Shown here: one piece after another, positions 1-11,000 of the stretch | Position numbering within the stretch: position 1 is the first letter of the stretch | How the letters are laid out: each line of letters begins with the position of its first letter | Notes under the pieces: generated by a model | Told to the model about the DNA's origin: nothing | Seen by the model: the letters and a program-made list of their open reading frames with translations, nothing else | Databases searched by the model: none | Made by a program: the position numbers and the translations under genes | NCBI GenBank assembly: GCA_002150815.3 | Contig: NDFF03000089.1 | Span: 1 to 64,000, forward strand | Reading direction: 5' to 3' | Source: Grammothele lineata | Taxonomy: Eukaryota; Basidiomycota; Agaricomycetes; Polyporales; Polyporaceae | DNA length: 64,000 nt

Positions 1-735
1 CTTCGTCGAAGTGTTCTTCCGTGAGCGGTTCCTCTTCGTTTGAGAATATTCCGATGACCGGTTCTCCTCGCACATAGGCAATGAGGAGATCATCCGGGTC
101 AAGGTCGATCGGTTCCTCACGAGGTGGAGGGCAGTGATGCTCATTTGCGTCTGGTTCGGCGATTTGTGCGGTGCAGGCGTTGACTTCTTCCAGGCAATGG
201 TCAAGGAAAGGGTCCAAATGGGAGATCGTCTGGTTGATAGGTTCAGGTTCGTCTTCTACCGTTGCTCGCGGTCGCGGTTTTGGTGACTCCGCTTCAGAGG
301 ATCCTTCAAATTCCACCTTCCCGGTTTGCCAGTCGATTTTCGCGTTGGTTCGCCGAAGCCAGGGGAGCCCTAGGATTATGGCTTCTTTCCCTAGCGAGGT
401 TGCGAGTAGTCGAGTTCGTCGGGTTATGCCTGCGACGGATAGTTCCCTCCAAGCGTAGTGTGTGATTACTCCTTGCTTGTTCTGCGTGCCGTCGACATTG
501 TATACCGGTATGTGGTTAATGAGCGGGGTGAGGGCGATGTGGTTGTCTCGAGCGAACTGTTCATCAATGAACATCCCTCCAGCTCCAGAGTCGATGAGGG
601 CAGGGGTTTCGACGGTTCGGTCAATCGTGACTGGAATACGCATAGATCGATTGCTGACGTTTGCTAGTATTACAGGAGAGACCGTGATACGGGGCCATGC
701 TGACGTCGATTCAGATGGCCGCTTCAAAAACCCTC
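1..735 (-). CDS. Gypsy pol polyprotein, N-terminal part with aspartic protease (partial)
   Basis: Read on the minus strand in the -1 frame relative to gag, this is open from the gag/pol junction to the window edge. It encodes a retropepsin-like domain: the catalytic motif DSGAGG lies near position 590, followed about 75 residues later by IILGLPWL, the usual second landmark of Ty3/Gypsy proteases (ILGxxWL). An acidic, proline-rich linker follows and leads toward reverse transcriptase beyond position 1. There is no plausible separate start codon, so expression is probably as a gag-pol fusion through the slippery site at 727-733. The frame is intact throughout the visible part. Confidence 0.85.
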
Positions 736-1680
736 TGCCTCCGCGATGTTTACGACCTCCTCTCTCTCCGCAGGTGTGAACGTGCGGAATAGGGCTCGTA
801 CACGAGAGACTGGGGCTTCTGGTTCCGCTGGAGCGGGGTTATTGGGTTCGGAGGCCGCGATTCTGATCTTGCGGTAGGCCGGAGTATTTGCCATCCCTTG
901 GTTGGGACTCACGGTGTTGGTGTTCCTCTGGGGGCAGTCCCATTGTCCATGTCCGAGTTCGCGGCATCTAAAGCACCGTCCCTCCTTCTTGTACCGAGTT
1001 CGTTCTTCGTCCGTGAGCTTCCTCAGCCTGATGGCGTTGGAAGACTTGCCCTGGGTGGAGGTCGTCGATCCTTTCGAGTCTGACGACTTCTTCTCTGACA
1101 ATCCTTTGGTGAGTTCTTGTCCTTTGCGCCATTGGAGGTCCAAACGGGATGCCAGGGTGTAGTAACCGTCCATGGTCGTGGGGAGTTTCTCGACCGTCAT
1201 GATGTTGTTGACTAGTCCCTTCTTGAGTCCGGTGAGGAAGTAATCCGAGAGGACTGCTACCGACCCGATGCCTGATCTGACCGCTAGCGGAAGGAATTCG
1301 GCGACGTAGTCGTCGGCCATGCCAGTTTGCTTCAGGGCTTTCATTTTAGCAATGGCGTTGTCGACTGGGTTCAATGGCTCGAAGGACTTGTTAAACTCCT
1401 TGATAAAGTCGGTAAACGTGCCAAAACCGTGTTCCTGGGACGTCGTCGGGTTGATGGAGAAAGCCTTAGTCGTGAATGCGTCCTTCCATGGTCCAGCCGA
1501 TCCTCCTATCATGTATGACAGGATGAAGATGATCTTTTCTTCATCCGTTGAGTAGGATTGCGCGTTGAGGCGCAGGTACACCCTGCACGAGTTGAGGAAG
1601 TTGTCTGCCTCTTCGCGGTTTCCATTGAAGTCCGGCGGAGGACGGATCTTCCGTTCAGAGACCTTGGGGGTGTTTGACAT
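724..1680 (-). CDS. Gypsy Gag (capsid/nucleocapsid) protein
   Basis: A 318-residue product counted from the first AUG (MSNTPKVSER). The central part is a retrotransposon gag capsid region, with FTDFIKEFNKSFEP and an alpha-helical stretch of the Retrotrans_gag type. A CCHC zinc knuckle CFRCRELGHGQWDC lies near residues 237-250. Gag packages the element RNA into virus-like particles in the cytoplasm. The stop codon (724-726) directly follows a -1 slippery heptamer. The reading frame is also open for 245 codons upstream of this AUG, so the real N terminus may be longer (see 1681-2415). Confidence 0.88.
   Translation of the reverse strand: MSNTPKVSERKIRPPPDFNGNREEADNFLNSCRVYLRLNAQSYSTDEEKIIFILSYMIGGSAGPWKDAFTTKAFSINPTTSQEHGFGTFTDFIKEFNKSFEPLNPVDNAIAKMKALKQTGMADDYVAEFLPLAVRSGIGSVAVLSDYFLTGLKKGLVNNIMTVEKLPTTMDGYYTLASRLDLQWRKGQELTKGLSEKKSSDSKGSTTSTQGKSSNAIRLRKLTDEERTRYKKEGRCFRCRELGHGQWDCPQRNTNTVSPNQGMANTPAYRKIRIAASEPNNPAPAEPEAPVSRVRALFRTFTPAEREEVVNIAEAEGF
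727..733 (-). other. -1 ribosomal frameshift heptamer at the gag/pol junction
   Basis: The minus-strand sequence G GGT TTT, followed at once by the gag stop TGA, is a canonical X XXY YYZ slippery heptamer. A one-base backward slip reads GGG TTT TTG and enters the pol frame, which stays open through the protease. Position, frame and the adjacent stop all fit programmed -1 frameshifting, which several fungal Ty3/Gypsy elements use. No downstream pseudoknot was assessed. Confidence 0.8.
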
Positions 1681-2415
1681 GGTGGTGATGAGAGTCGGTG
1701 GAGGCGGTGGACTTGGTGAGGGAGGAGGAGGCGGAGTCCTTGCAGGAAGTATGGGCTGGGGAGTGTGGATCGGGGATCCTGGTGCCGACGGTTGTGGAGT
1801 GGGCTTAGTGTTTGAAGGCCCTGGTGTGGGTTGCCGTGGTACTGGAGTGGGGAGACGGGATGAGGGTCTGGTGCGAGGTGCTGAGGTGGGGATCGGGGGT
1901 TCTGGTATGCGTCTGGGGTTTTCAGGTGTTCCGGAGTCCCACGCGCTCCTTCGTACTCGTTGGACACGATCTAGTACAACTCCGTCCTTGCCTGTGGTGT
2001 AGACCCAGCCTAGGGTGTCTGACCAGGTGATAACCCGTAGTCCAATGAGGCGTTGTTCGTCGCGAAGGTCTGATGCTGAGGGAGGTCTGTCCGCGCTTTG
2101 GTCTGCTAGTGGGGGTTCGTTGCTGGCTCCAGATGCTACAGGGTACCCGCGTTTCCTGTGGATCTTCTGTCGGTTTGTTTCGCTGGGTTTCTCAAAGTCT
2201 TTGTGTCGGGTTGCGTCTTCTGGGTAGTAGTTAAGTCTGTGTGGGCAGGGTTGTTCGCTGCAGAATTTCCACTCGCGGGGTTCTTCTTGAAGGTGTCGGT
2301 CAGCGACGTCTTCCTTGTCGTAGACGTGTCTGCTTTCGCTGGTGCACTCCAGGGTGACTGTGTGTGTTCGGTGTTCGCCTGGACTTAAGGAAGTCGGCGA
2401 GTAGATGAGTTTGAC
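1681..2415 (-). other. Gypsy leader: stop-free extension of the gag frame without AUG
   Basis: The gag frame has no stop for 245 codons upstream of the first AUG. The first in-frame stop (TAG, 2416-2418) lies just inside the LTR border. The hypothetical peptide has a Cys/His- and charge-rich first half, a mixed hydrophobic segment (RLIGLRVITWSDTLGWVYTT) and a proline-rich linker joining MSNTPKV. No ATG occurs in this frame. Either translation starts at a near-cognate codon, or the extension is an unused remnant of an ancestral longer Gag. Confidence 0.55.
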
Positions 2416-2417
2416 CT
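2408..2417 (-). other. Putative self-primer-binding site
   Basis: Two bases inside the LTR border the minus strand reads AGGTCAAACT. It does not begin with TGG, as a tRNA-3'-end site would. Its exact reverse complement AGTTTGACCT occurs in the LTR (plus 2587-2596), 34 nt downstream of the TATA box start, where the transcript should begin. That matches the Tf1/sushi arrangement, in which the RNA 5' end folds back to prime reverse transcription. Confidence 0.6.
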
Positions 2418-2419
2418 AA

Positions 2420-2835
2420 TGTTACGTCGAGGCCAGCGCGAGCGCCTATGGGACGTACGTCGTGCGTACGCGGTCGAGGGTCGAGGGATCTGGGGGACGT
2501 ACGCCGAAGAGGCGAAGTCGAGCACTGTGGTAGAGGGCGAGCGGCACAAGGGGTTCTGTGGGGAGAAAGGCCTCGATTGGAAGAGGAGGTCAAACTGAGG
2601 GGCATTCTCAGGAAGACCCAGACTTATATAGGTACATGCGAGACAATAACTATGGCTTGTGCAAGAAAGGAGGAACAATAGGAAAGAGGGCGCGAGACAA
2701 TGACTCAGGATGAGTCGCGATGAGTCGTACGTACAATAGCGGTGTTGAACCGCCGCGGGACCGAATGGTACAGAGGTTACGCTCATTGAGAAACGGGAAA
2801 GGGAAAAGAAAATACCGGGCAGGAATGTTGTAACA
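2420..2835 (-). repeat. 5' LTR of the Gypsy element
   Basis: A 416-bp LTR starting TGTTAC and ending GTAACA, a perfect 6-bp terminal inverted repeat with TG...CA ends. On the minus strand it holds a TATA box TATATAA (2624-2630). The predicted transcript start is near 2596, so U3 is about 2835-2597 and R/U5 about 2596-2420. The partner LTR is beyond the window edge, so LTR identity (age) cannot be judged. Confidence 0.85.
2624..2630 (-). promoter_or_regulatory. TATA box of the Gypsy LTR
   Basis: Minus-strand TATATAA inside the LTR, 34 nt upstream of the AGTTTGACCT that is complementary to the primer-binding site. The spacing agrees with a normal TATA-directed start. Confidence 0.65.
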
Positions 2836-2863
2836 GGCGAACCAAGGACGACCACAGACCGTT

Positions 2864-3655
2864 TCAGTTAGCGTGGCGGACTACCTGCGCGATTCCACGG
2901 CGTAAAGGTACATCTACCTGCAGAATGTCCTGATCCATCATCTGCTCCTCTGTAATGAGACCGCCTTCAACCTGTTGCCACAACGCTCGCTCCCGAAGGA
3001 TGAGGAGAACGGCTGTGTCCGCAGCACGGAGAGCTTTCACCCGGGCACGGTCGAGATCCTGTAGAACTCTCCGACGATGCAGCAGGGCCGCATTTTTTTC
3101 CTCTACCCACTCCGCATCCTCCCGCTCTCGACCATCTGGACCCATCCCTCTCCAATCCTGCATGATGGATACGCTCTTCTCTGCATCGCTGAATAAGGTG
3201 GTGAACAGCAGTTCAGCGAAGTAAAATGACCCGATAGCCCTCTTTGAAGTGGTCGCCAAAGTCCGTGTTAGAAAGAACCGGAGGAAAAGACGTAAACTCA
3301 CCTCGGTCTGAGGGAAAATTATATCCCCAAATTTGCACATCGAACGCCAGCTCCGCAAGTCCAAGTAGGTGTCATTCCAAGTGTCGAAAACTGAGGGGAG
3401 AAGAAGGTCTTCGGGGGCGTTGTGGTGGCTGAAATTTGGCATTGCGTTCGGAACACCCCATGGAGTAAACGGAACGAGCTGCATATATTCATCCTCCAAC
3501 CGCATCGCACCGGGCCCTGTTGGGGTGCCGGCGGTGATGTTAGGCCATATCTGGGCCCTGTAAAGAGGATGGATAGGAGGGAGCCGAAGAGCGGCAAAAG
3601 GATGGTCACCGCGAAGTGGGTTGTAGGTGTCAGCCATGGGAGTGGGTGTGAACAA
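2864..3655 (-). CDS. Hypothetical protein next to the Gypsy insertion
   Basis: I do not recognise the family. The frame gives 263 residues; MADTYNPLRG, six codons further in, is an equally good start. An in-frame 60-nt GTGAGT...AAG segment (3242-3301) with a CTAAC branch-like site is probably an intron, so the protein may be 243 residues. The first half is proline-rich with aromatic residues (LVPFTPWGVP, FDTWNDTYLDLRSW). The second half is a charged helix rich in Arg/Glu/Ala (EEKNAALLHRRRVLQDLDRARVKALRAAD is the core, quoted in part: RRRVLQDLDRARVKAL). No signal peptide or membrane segment. The retrotransposon LTR begins 28 bp past the stop, so the original 3' end may be altered. Confidence 0.5.
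   Translation of the reverse strand: MFTPTPMADTYNPLRGDHPFAALRLPPIHPLYRAQIWPNITAGTPTGPGAMRLEDEYMQLVPFTPWGVPNAMPNFSHHNAPEDLLLPSVFDTWNDTYLDLRSWRSMCKFGDIIFPQTEVSLRLFLRFFLTRTLATTSKRAIGSFYFAELLFTTLFSDAEKSVSIMQDWRGMGPDGREREDAEWVEEKNAALLHRRRVLQDLDRARVKALRAADTAVLLILRERALWQQVEGGLITEEQMMDQDILQVDVPLRRGIAQVVRHAN
3242..3301 (-). other. Possible in-frame intron in the hypothetical gene
   Basis: Sixty bases begin GTGAGT, contain CTAAC near the middle and end in AAG. Because the length is a multiple of three, both the retained and the spliced form keep the frame. The acceptor is not the usual YAG, so it is uncertain. Confidence 0.4.
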
Positions 3656-4057
3656 GCAATCGAGAAATAGTTGCTGGAGTCATCGGCAGCTTTGAAGATG
3701 CTGGCCAGTGGCAAATGACCTGAACTCTCCCAATTTGGATATGCTGTTTCAATGTGCCAAAGATATAAGTGCCGATGCTTTGGACTGTGCACTGGAAATC
3801 TCCATCGTTGTCAAACACAGTTATAAAGTGTCCTTGCGCATGAATTGGATCACTACTCTTGTGTTATTGACGGTGGAACGGGCTAACCGTTACAATGTAT
3901 ATTATAATGACCCTCACCCTGACACAAGAACACCAATTACTACCAAGGGCTCTATTACAATCTTGTAATTACTATATACTTGTTGAGTGCAGAAAACACC
4001 CATACCACATTTGAAGAAGCTTTCAATTGGGGGCTAGAAACAAGAATTTTATTAAGC

Positions 4058-4180
4058 AGGATGCATGCTCTCTCATAGTTGGAACGTTCACCAACCTGCG
4101 AGATTGAGCGCTTAATTTGGCGCTTCAACACAGCTTTTTTACCGAATGAGGCAGCTACTTTATACAACCTCTGCAGCACT
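4058..4180 (-). repeat. 123-bp repeat, copy 1 (coding relic)
   Basis: Nearly identical to 6737-6859, in the same orientation. On the minus strand both copies translate without a stop into closely matching peptides containing ASFGKKAVLKRQIKRSI and QVGERSNYE. Mostly conservative differences between copies suggest a piece of a once functional protein, probably element-encoded. In this copy the frame stays open a further 30 or so codons. The family was not recognised. Confidence 0.65.
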
Positions 4181-6736
4181 AGTGGCATACATGCCCACTA
4201 TTGCTTTTGCCTTTACACCACACATCTGCGCAGAACTTGCCTCACAGTGCTATGGCAGCGACAGCGCACTCCCTGTGCATAATCGTGTAGAGTTTGCACA
4301 TAGCTCAGGTGAGTCCTTGCCTCTCACTACCGGTTTTTGTGCAAGGGCATCACACCGCAAAAGCATAGTGCAGACTTGTGTTTGCACTCATGTATAGTGT
4401 GACTTGCGGTATCTACACTCCTCGACTTACTGTGAAGTAGGTCATAGGTATTTTATATGTACTTAGCGCAGTTGTATGACACTCCTCTTGAGCGCAGCTG
4501 AAGACCTCTGACTTCACAGTCCTAGACCTACCGCTCACGTGCCATGCACCCCTATCTCAGATGATGGCTGGGATCTACAGTTTGCTCAGCTGGTTTTCTA
4601 CCAAAATCTAAGTCAATATTCAATAGCTCCATGCTGCTGTACTTTTGTTGTGTACCTATTGCTTACCCTCTCTTAGATCCTGGTATGACGCCAGGTGCAA
4701 CAACCTCGGTGACAATCAGAAAATAGCGTGTGCCATGGCATAGTTTTGGCAGGCAACTTGGTGAGCAGTGTTAGCTAAATTGGTATTCTGTGATTAATGT
4801 AACACCACAGCATCTTTATCTAGCTGTACAGTAATGTAAGGAAATGAAAATACCAATGCCATTTCATGCACTGATGTTATCATTTTCTGGCCAGATAAGG
4901 AGAGTAGCACTGGGGTCAAGCAGTAATGTCTTTCTTACCCATCTGGTAGCTTCAGTATATGTTCTCCTTCCATTGTTGTGCCTTTGGTTTCATGATTAAG
5001 TGTATTGTTCGATCGAGGTGCGTGACAAGTTGTATCGGAGCACAGAAGATTGCTTCAAACCGGTGTTTTCATGTAGACCTATGTGACCCCAGAGGTCCTT
5101 CTAGCTGAATGGGCTGCATTATGCGTGTTGCACATCAGTGTTTTAGTGTTTTTAATGGTATCTGCATCGGGTGCATAGTTCCCCCCACTTCATGCAGTTT
5201 TGCACATCGTGGTGCAAAGATACGACCCCATCCGCACTATCCATCACGGAGGGCACGCACACGTCTTCCTCTCTTTTCAGCCAGAGCTAATTGAGGCGGT
5301 CTGACTCCTCCACATTGCCGTTTCCGCATGCAGCGTCGCGCGCCTTGTTGAATATTGTATGCGGGTTTCAAATTCAGCCCAAAAGAGCCCATTGTCCTTG
5401 TTCAGATGTTGCGTGTTGAGCAGGGTTCACTGAGTCCAGTGCATACACAAGACTCGTATCTGGCAAAGATTGGTGCATAGGCAAGTGGAGGTGCGAAGAT
5501 TGGCACAGGTGTGTAGTTTTGCTTATTGAGCTATACTTTTGGTACAAACAAAGGAGTGCTCTACCACTCGTGCGTTACCCTCACTACCATTGACACACTT
5601 CAGCATCGAGTTGGGTCAACATGGCAAAGACCACGCACCTCTCAGCCTCTCAGGATGCATATTCCGCCCTGCTAATATATAAAAATAATGCAGCCTTCGA
5701 CGTGTTTCCCCAGGACTTTAGCAAAGAAGATCAAGTGCTGGTCGTGCTGATGTTGGTTGAGCTCAGGCATTTGAAACTCAAAAGATCATTCACACTCTTA
5801 ATTGGGCAGAGCGACAGGGAGGTTCACATTCAACACTAGGATGTTGGGTTTTGAGTCTGCATCTCCATGGCCGTTCTCTTGCCTCGCTGTAGAAGGCGTT
5901 AGGTACTGCTGCCTCACGATCTCCCTCTCTTATATGCCTCCACTCTGCTTTGTATGCTCCTTAATGTCACGTACTTCAAATTGATAGTGGGATAGGCATA
6001 CAGATAAGCAGTGGTGGAGACTTACGATAGGTGAGTGCACCTGAATATCCCCAATATGCTCGCATTGAATTAACAGGGTATGGCCACTAAATCAACGCCT
6101 ACTGTGTGCAGATAGCGGTCACTCATCTGATTGAAATGGGGCAGAAGGTGCTTGCAACAGCCAGAGGGTACATGTCTAAGTTGCAGCCCACATCCCACAC
6201 AAGAAGGCAGCATGAGAATTAGACACTCGCATTATGATTTCTTGACTATCTGTTCTCGCTGTGAGCACAGGGAGAAAGCTCTGGCAGATCAAAAGAAACA
6301 CAAATGTGCGTCTCTTCAAACTAACCCATATCCCAAATCCTGCATATTCATGACCATACAGCATATATCATAAATTGTATACACAAGCACCCGTGCCCAA
6401 CAGTCCCTCAGCTTTTGTGCTGGTTTTATGAGGGTGTTATGCAACTAAAATAGGCTTGGAAACTGACCTTTGACATACTCCCTGAATTTATGTTTGCACT
6501 TGCGGGGATCCCAAGTGCATATGGGTCTTCAATCCCCCTTGTTGACCATACCAGCAAAGGCTGGCAGTTGGAGCTGGATTGAGTGCTAGATGAAGATGCC
6601 AGCCAGTTCATTGAAGTGGAGACCAGTATTGTGGCTGGGACATGCACAAGTGCGATGCCCAATGGCTTACAGGTTTCCCCGAGCTACTTTATGGTGTGTG
6701 CATTAATATCTGCCCCCATTCACCACTCATGACTCC

Positions 6737-6859
6737 AGGATGCATGCACTCTCATAGTTGGAACGTTCACCAACCTGCGGGATTGAGCGCTTAATTTGGC
6801 GCTTCAGCACAGCTTTCTTACCGAATGAGGCAGCTGCTTCATGCAGCCTCTGCAGCACT
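6737..6859 (-). repeat. 123-bp repeat, copy 2 (coding relic)
   Basis: Second copy of the unit at 4058-4180. Several substitutions, no gaps; the encoded peptide again carries ASFGKKAVLKRQIKRSI with P for S shortly after. Sequence on either side differs from copy 1. Confidence 0.65.
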
Positions 6860-8076
6860 GTAACAAAATTGAAAGGCTCGCTGCTCAAAAACTAAACCAC
6901 CAATCTTCCTAAAAATTTGCACAGACGTTGTCAATAGGGTCACGAACGTGTGTGCAAATTTTCAGGCCGAACGGTTATCCCAGCCATATGAGACCTCTCA
7001 CACAAAGTAGTATAGATGCCATCAGAGGAACAGTTAGGGGACAACGACTGAGCAGTGAGTGAGGAGGAGGTGCGGTGCGCAACGCCCGAGGACAAGTCGA
7101 AGGCGCTAGTAAACTTACCCGCACGCAATCTCCTCTGTCGTGAGGCTGCCGGTGCCATGCCGAACCTCAGATCTCGTGGGAGCAGATCAAACGACCCTCC
7201 AGAGGCCATGCTCATTGGGATTTGATGGCGTCAAGGCCTCCATGAGCACGCCCTATAGATTCCAGCTGACAGGCCATTCGAAGTCCGCTAGCCTTGGGCC
7301 CCAAAGGATTCCGCGTGTCTATGGCAAAGCCGCCGTCCACCTGTCCTGACACCTGGCGCCCCCTGGTCCATCAATCCCTTCGAATTCCGGTGGCAAGGTG
7401 TAGTGCTGTGTATGTCCCCTCGTCAACGGCTGTCCAAGAAAAAGGGACCCGTGTCGGATTTTTTATATCCGCGACCCCCTTGCCCCCTTCAATCCGATTC
7501 GACAGCCAATGTCCGCAGTGCAATAAAATCGCGGCCAGTAAATTTACATTTTTGCTGATGAGGCACTCGGGAGCCTTACAGATTTCACCAAGTACTGATG
7601 CGCGCGCTAACCCCACGCGATGCCGCGGCCCCAGCATTTTTGGTGATGTTTGCGGTGTTACTGATGCAGCAAGCGTCGAGCGGACACTTGCTCGACACTG
7701 ACCAACTACAGCCTGTCCAGCGAATGTTCGCTCGATAGTTATCGACGGTGCGTGTCGAGCGGACCTTCGCCGGGCGCATAAGTCGGGGCTAATGTATCTG
7801 GATTTGGCTTCGGGCAAGTGTTTATAACGAGTATGATTATTGGATGGCGTGAGGAGACATTGCGACAAGTAATAAACGTAACGTAGATGCATTAGGTACA
7901 TGACGGGACATGACGACAAAGGCCGTGAGGATAGCGTGGTGCGAGCGAAAGCGACACATAAGTAACGACATCACAAAGCACGAGCAACGAGTGACACACA
8001 AGACGAACGAACGCGAGCACACACAAAAAGCGTCCATAACTATATACGCACCCAATCCCGAGAACGCGCCGCTATG

Positions 8077-11000
8077 TCACGCCGGACTCGCGCTGACGCC
8101 GCTGTTGAGCAGGGCCTCGAGCTCGCCTATACACTCGGTGCATCGCGCATGCACCTCGCGCGCGTTGTCGAGCAGGGGCCGAATGTTCTCCGGAGCCATC
8201 GCGAGCCGGACTTCGGGCAGCGCGCTCAAGCTTAGGTCGGGACTCGCACCCCCGCTGTCGCCGCCCCATGGCTGCGGCGGCGCAGATCGCACCGAGCCCG
8301 TCGGGTTCTTGCGCGTGCGCGATAACGGCCGACGCGGACTGGGGCTTGGAGCCGACTGCCGGTTCTGCTTTCGCGCCGCGGAGCGTGGAAGGTGACCGCC
8401 GCCGCCGCCAACGCCCTCGTCGCCGGTATCGACTTCACGGACGTCGGAGAGTTTGATCGAGCGTTGGTATGCTTGAAGTGTCGACGGCGGGATTGCGGAG
8501 GCGGGTTTCTTGGGGGACTCGCTGCCTCCGCTGACGGGGCTGAAAAGCGACGACAGCGACGCTTCGGGAGCGTTGCGGAGGAGCCCTTCCGGCTCAAGCG
8601 TACGCTGGCCGAAGAGGTACGGCGACTTTCCCTTCTTCCCACGTACGGTCGCTGTGCCGTCGGACGAGAGACCCAAGGAGCGCGCCGCATGATCGAGGTC
8701 CGAGGTGGACTCGACGTGGTCCCAGTCGTCGTGGTCGCCAAGACTCGTGCCGCTCCGCTGGCCCGAAGTGGTCGCGGAGCTGAGGTCGTCGACGGACGCG
8801 CCTGTGCTGAGCGAAGACTTCGTCTTCTGGCCGATACGGAAGATGGACGCGAGCGAGGGCCGGCGAGGCGAGGACTTATGCGGGAGCGAGGGCGAGGTGC
8901 CGTACGGCGAGTTAGGGTGAACGTCGCGTCGCGACGCGACAGACTCGGGGCCTGAGCTGGTCTTTGCACGACGCCGCTGAAGGACGGACTGGGGACGTTC
9001 ACGCGGGAGGTTGAGGGACGAGTCCGTGCTCGCCGAAACGGATGAAGTGGACGGGGGAACGCGCGGGAGGACGACGGGCTGCGTCTGGTTCTTCTTGAGA
9101 GACCGGAGCATGTCGCGGATGTGGCGCATACCGAGTCGCCCCGTCTTGCGCTTCTTCGAGGGCGACCGCTGTACGTCGGGCGCGACGCCGGACTCCTCGC
9201 TCGGGAGGGTGACTGTGCTGTTCATCGCGTCACCCCACCGCCAGTTCCGGTTGATCTCCTCTTCGGGGATGCCGGGCTCGAGCGACATCGTCGTGGACGG
9301 GTCGGGGTTGTTGAGCATCTCGCGCAACAGCAGGAGTTGCCGCTGGCTGAGATCGTGCCGACCAGTCGATGCACGCCACTGGGACGGGGGCGGACTCGCG
9401 AGCGGAGGCGACGTGACATGGTGCGGGGCGGGTCCGATGACGGGTTTTTGCTCATCGCCGCCGAGCGTGATCGCGCGCTCGCGACTCTTGCGGGTATCGA
9501 GAGGGTGGGTAGGTGCCGCGGGGACGGAATGGCTAGATGGCGGGGGCGACGTTTGAGGTTGCGCAGGTGCGCCCCCGCCGAGGTCGATGAGGAGTTCGGC
9601 GCACTCCCATGAGAGTCGATACTTCGCCTCGATGCTGAGGAAGGCGGTGTTGAGCTGGGATCGCGTGAGGGAGGGGCCGGACGTAGGGTTCGTGTTGGCG
9701 CGGTTTCGAGAGGACTTGGGCAGGTGGATAAACGACGGCGAGACGGGGCGAGACTGCGATTCTGTCGGCTCGTTGCACATCGCGCGGACTTGACCACTGA
9801 GCATCGTGTATGTGAGCTGAAGCTGCTTGAGTTCTGCACGAAGGTCAGCGATGACGTCTCCGATCGACAACGGAGCGTACTTACGGTCGACGCTCTGTGC
9901 AAAGTCCCTCACCATAGTGAGGTCCCTCTTTAGGCCGACTTGCGCTTGACTGATCCGCGCCGGAATCTTGAGGTCGCCGAGCGAGTTCCGTCTTGGGACG
10001 GCGGAACCACTCGGTGTCTCACGTTCCTTCGGTGGCTGCGCGGTTCGCCCAAGGGACGCCGTCTGAACGGGCGAAGTTGACGGGCGGACGCGGGTAGGTG
10101 ATGGTAGCGGGGACGGGATTGACGGTAACATCGTCTCTTGCGACGCTTGCGAAGGCCGAGATGATGCCAGCGACGTATGCGAGCGGGAGGTATCTAGGAA
10201 ACGGTCAGCGTTCGCTCACGTCGGGACGGTGCGTTTGAATTCAAAAAGCGGACTTACGTTCGCCTGTGGTGGCGTTTCTGATCCGCGGAGGTGACGGCGG
10301 CTGGAGCTCGATGGGCGGGAGTAGCGGGACGTCGATGCTGCTCCGAACGGTGCGCGATGGCGGACGCGGCGTGCTCTGGTCTTGCTCGCCGTCGTGGCCC
10401 GCGCCGCGCGCAGGCGTCTTGAGCCGCTTGTCCTCGGGCGTGGAGCTCTTCGTACGCTTGTGCTTGCTCCCTACCAGGCTGATCCGGCGGATGTTGCCCA
10501 TGAACCGCCTGCCGCCGCCCTTCTCCTCGCCCTCAAGCGCGGGAACCTCCGGGATGGGCTCCCCGCGACCGTGCGCGTCGCTCGAACGTTCGTTCGACGA
10601 CGCGCGCGCGGACGCGGCAGTCGAGCTCTTGCGGGCGCGGTGCACGTCCTCGACGCTCGCAGACGCTGAGCGGGGCTTCGAGCTGGCGCGACTGCTAGGT
10701 GTCGCAGGCCGCCGAGGACGGCCGTCGGTATACGACACATGGCGCGGGACAGGAGGGCGGTTGTTGAAGCTCGAGGAGGGGGAGGACGACCCGGAGGGAG
10801 CAACTTGCATCGAGATAGGCCGACGGGGCGTCCCGCCGAAAAGCGCAGAGTCGGGGAGCGCGCTCCCGTCAACTGCGGTCGCGAGATCTTCTGGGAGGGC
10901 CGAACTGCCCGTGCCCTCGCGCGTATGCGCGCGCGCCTTGCCCTTACGGTGGCTGCCCAGCGAGGACGGCGAGCCAGGCTCCCGTTCGCGGCCGCGCTCG

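Larger units (their letters stand above)
1..2835 (-). mobile_element. Ty3/Gypsy LTR retrotransposon, 5' part (cut by window edge)
   Basis: The element runs leftward: an LTR at 2420-2835, a leader and gag down to 724, then the start of pol to position 1, where the window ends. Protease follows gag, and a CCHC zinc knuckle closes gag. Reverse transcriptase, RNase H, integrase and the second LTR lie outside, so the Gypsy (rather than Copia) assignment rests on gag/protease character and leader layout, not on domain order. The visible coding parts carry no internal stop or frameshift apart from the programmed-looking gag/pol junction, which suggests a young copy. The bases just outside the LTR (2836-2840, GGCGA) would be the target duplication, but the other flank is not in view. 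Confidence 0.9.
3656..8076. other. Gene-poor, lower-GC region with degraded repeats
   Basis: No intact gene could be supported. The base composition is visibly richer in A/T than the flanks, with only short unconnected open stretches. Two copies of a 123-bp coding relic (4058-4180, 6737-6859) bracket about 2.6 kb, suggesting a decayed mobile element. Around 7670-7770 several short variants of the string GTCGAGCGGAC and its complement form small inverted repeats. Nothing else stands out. Confidence 0.6.
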
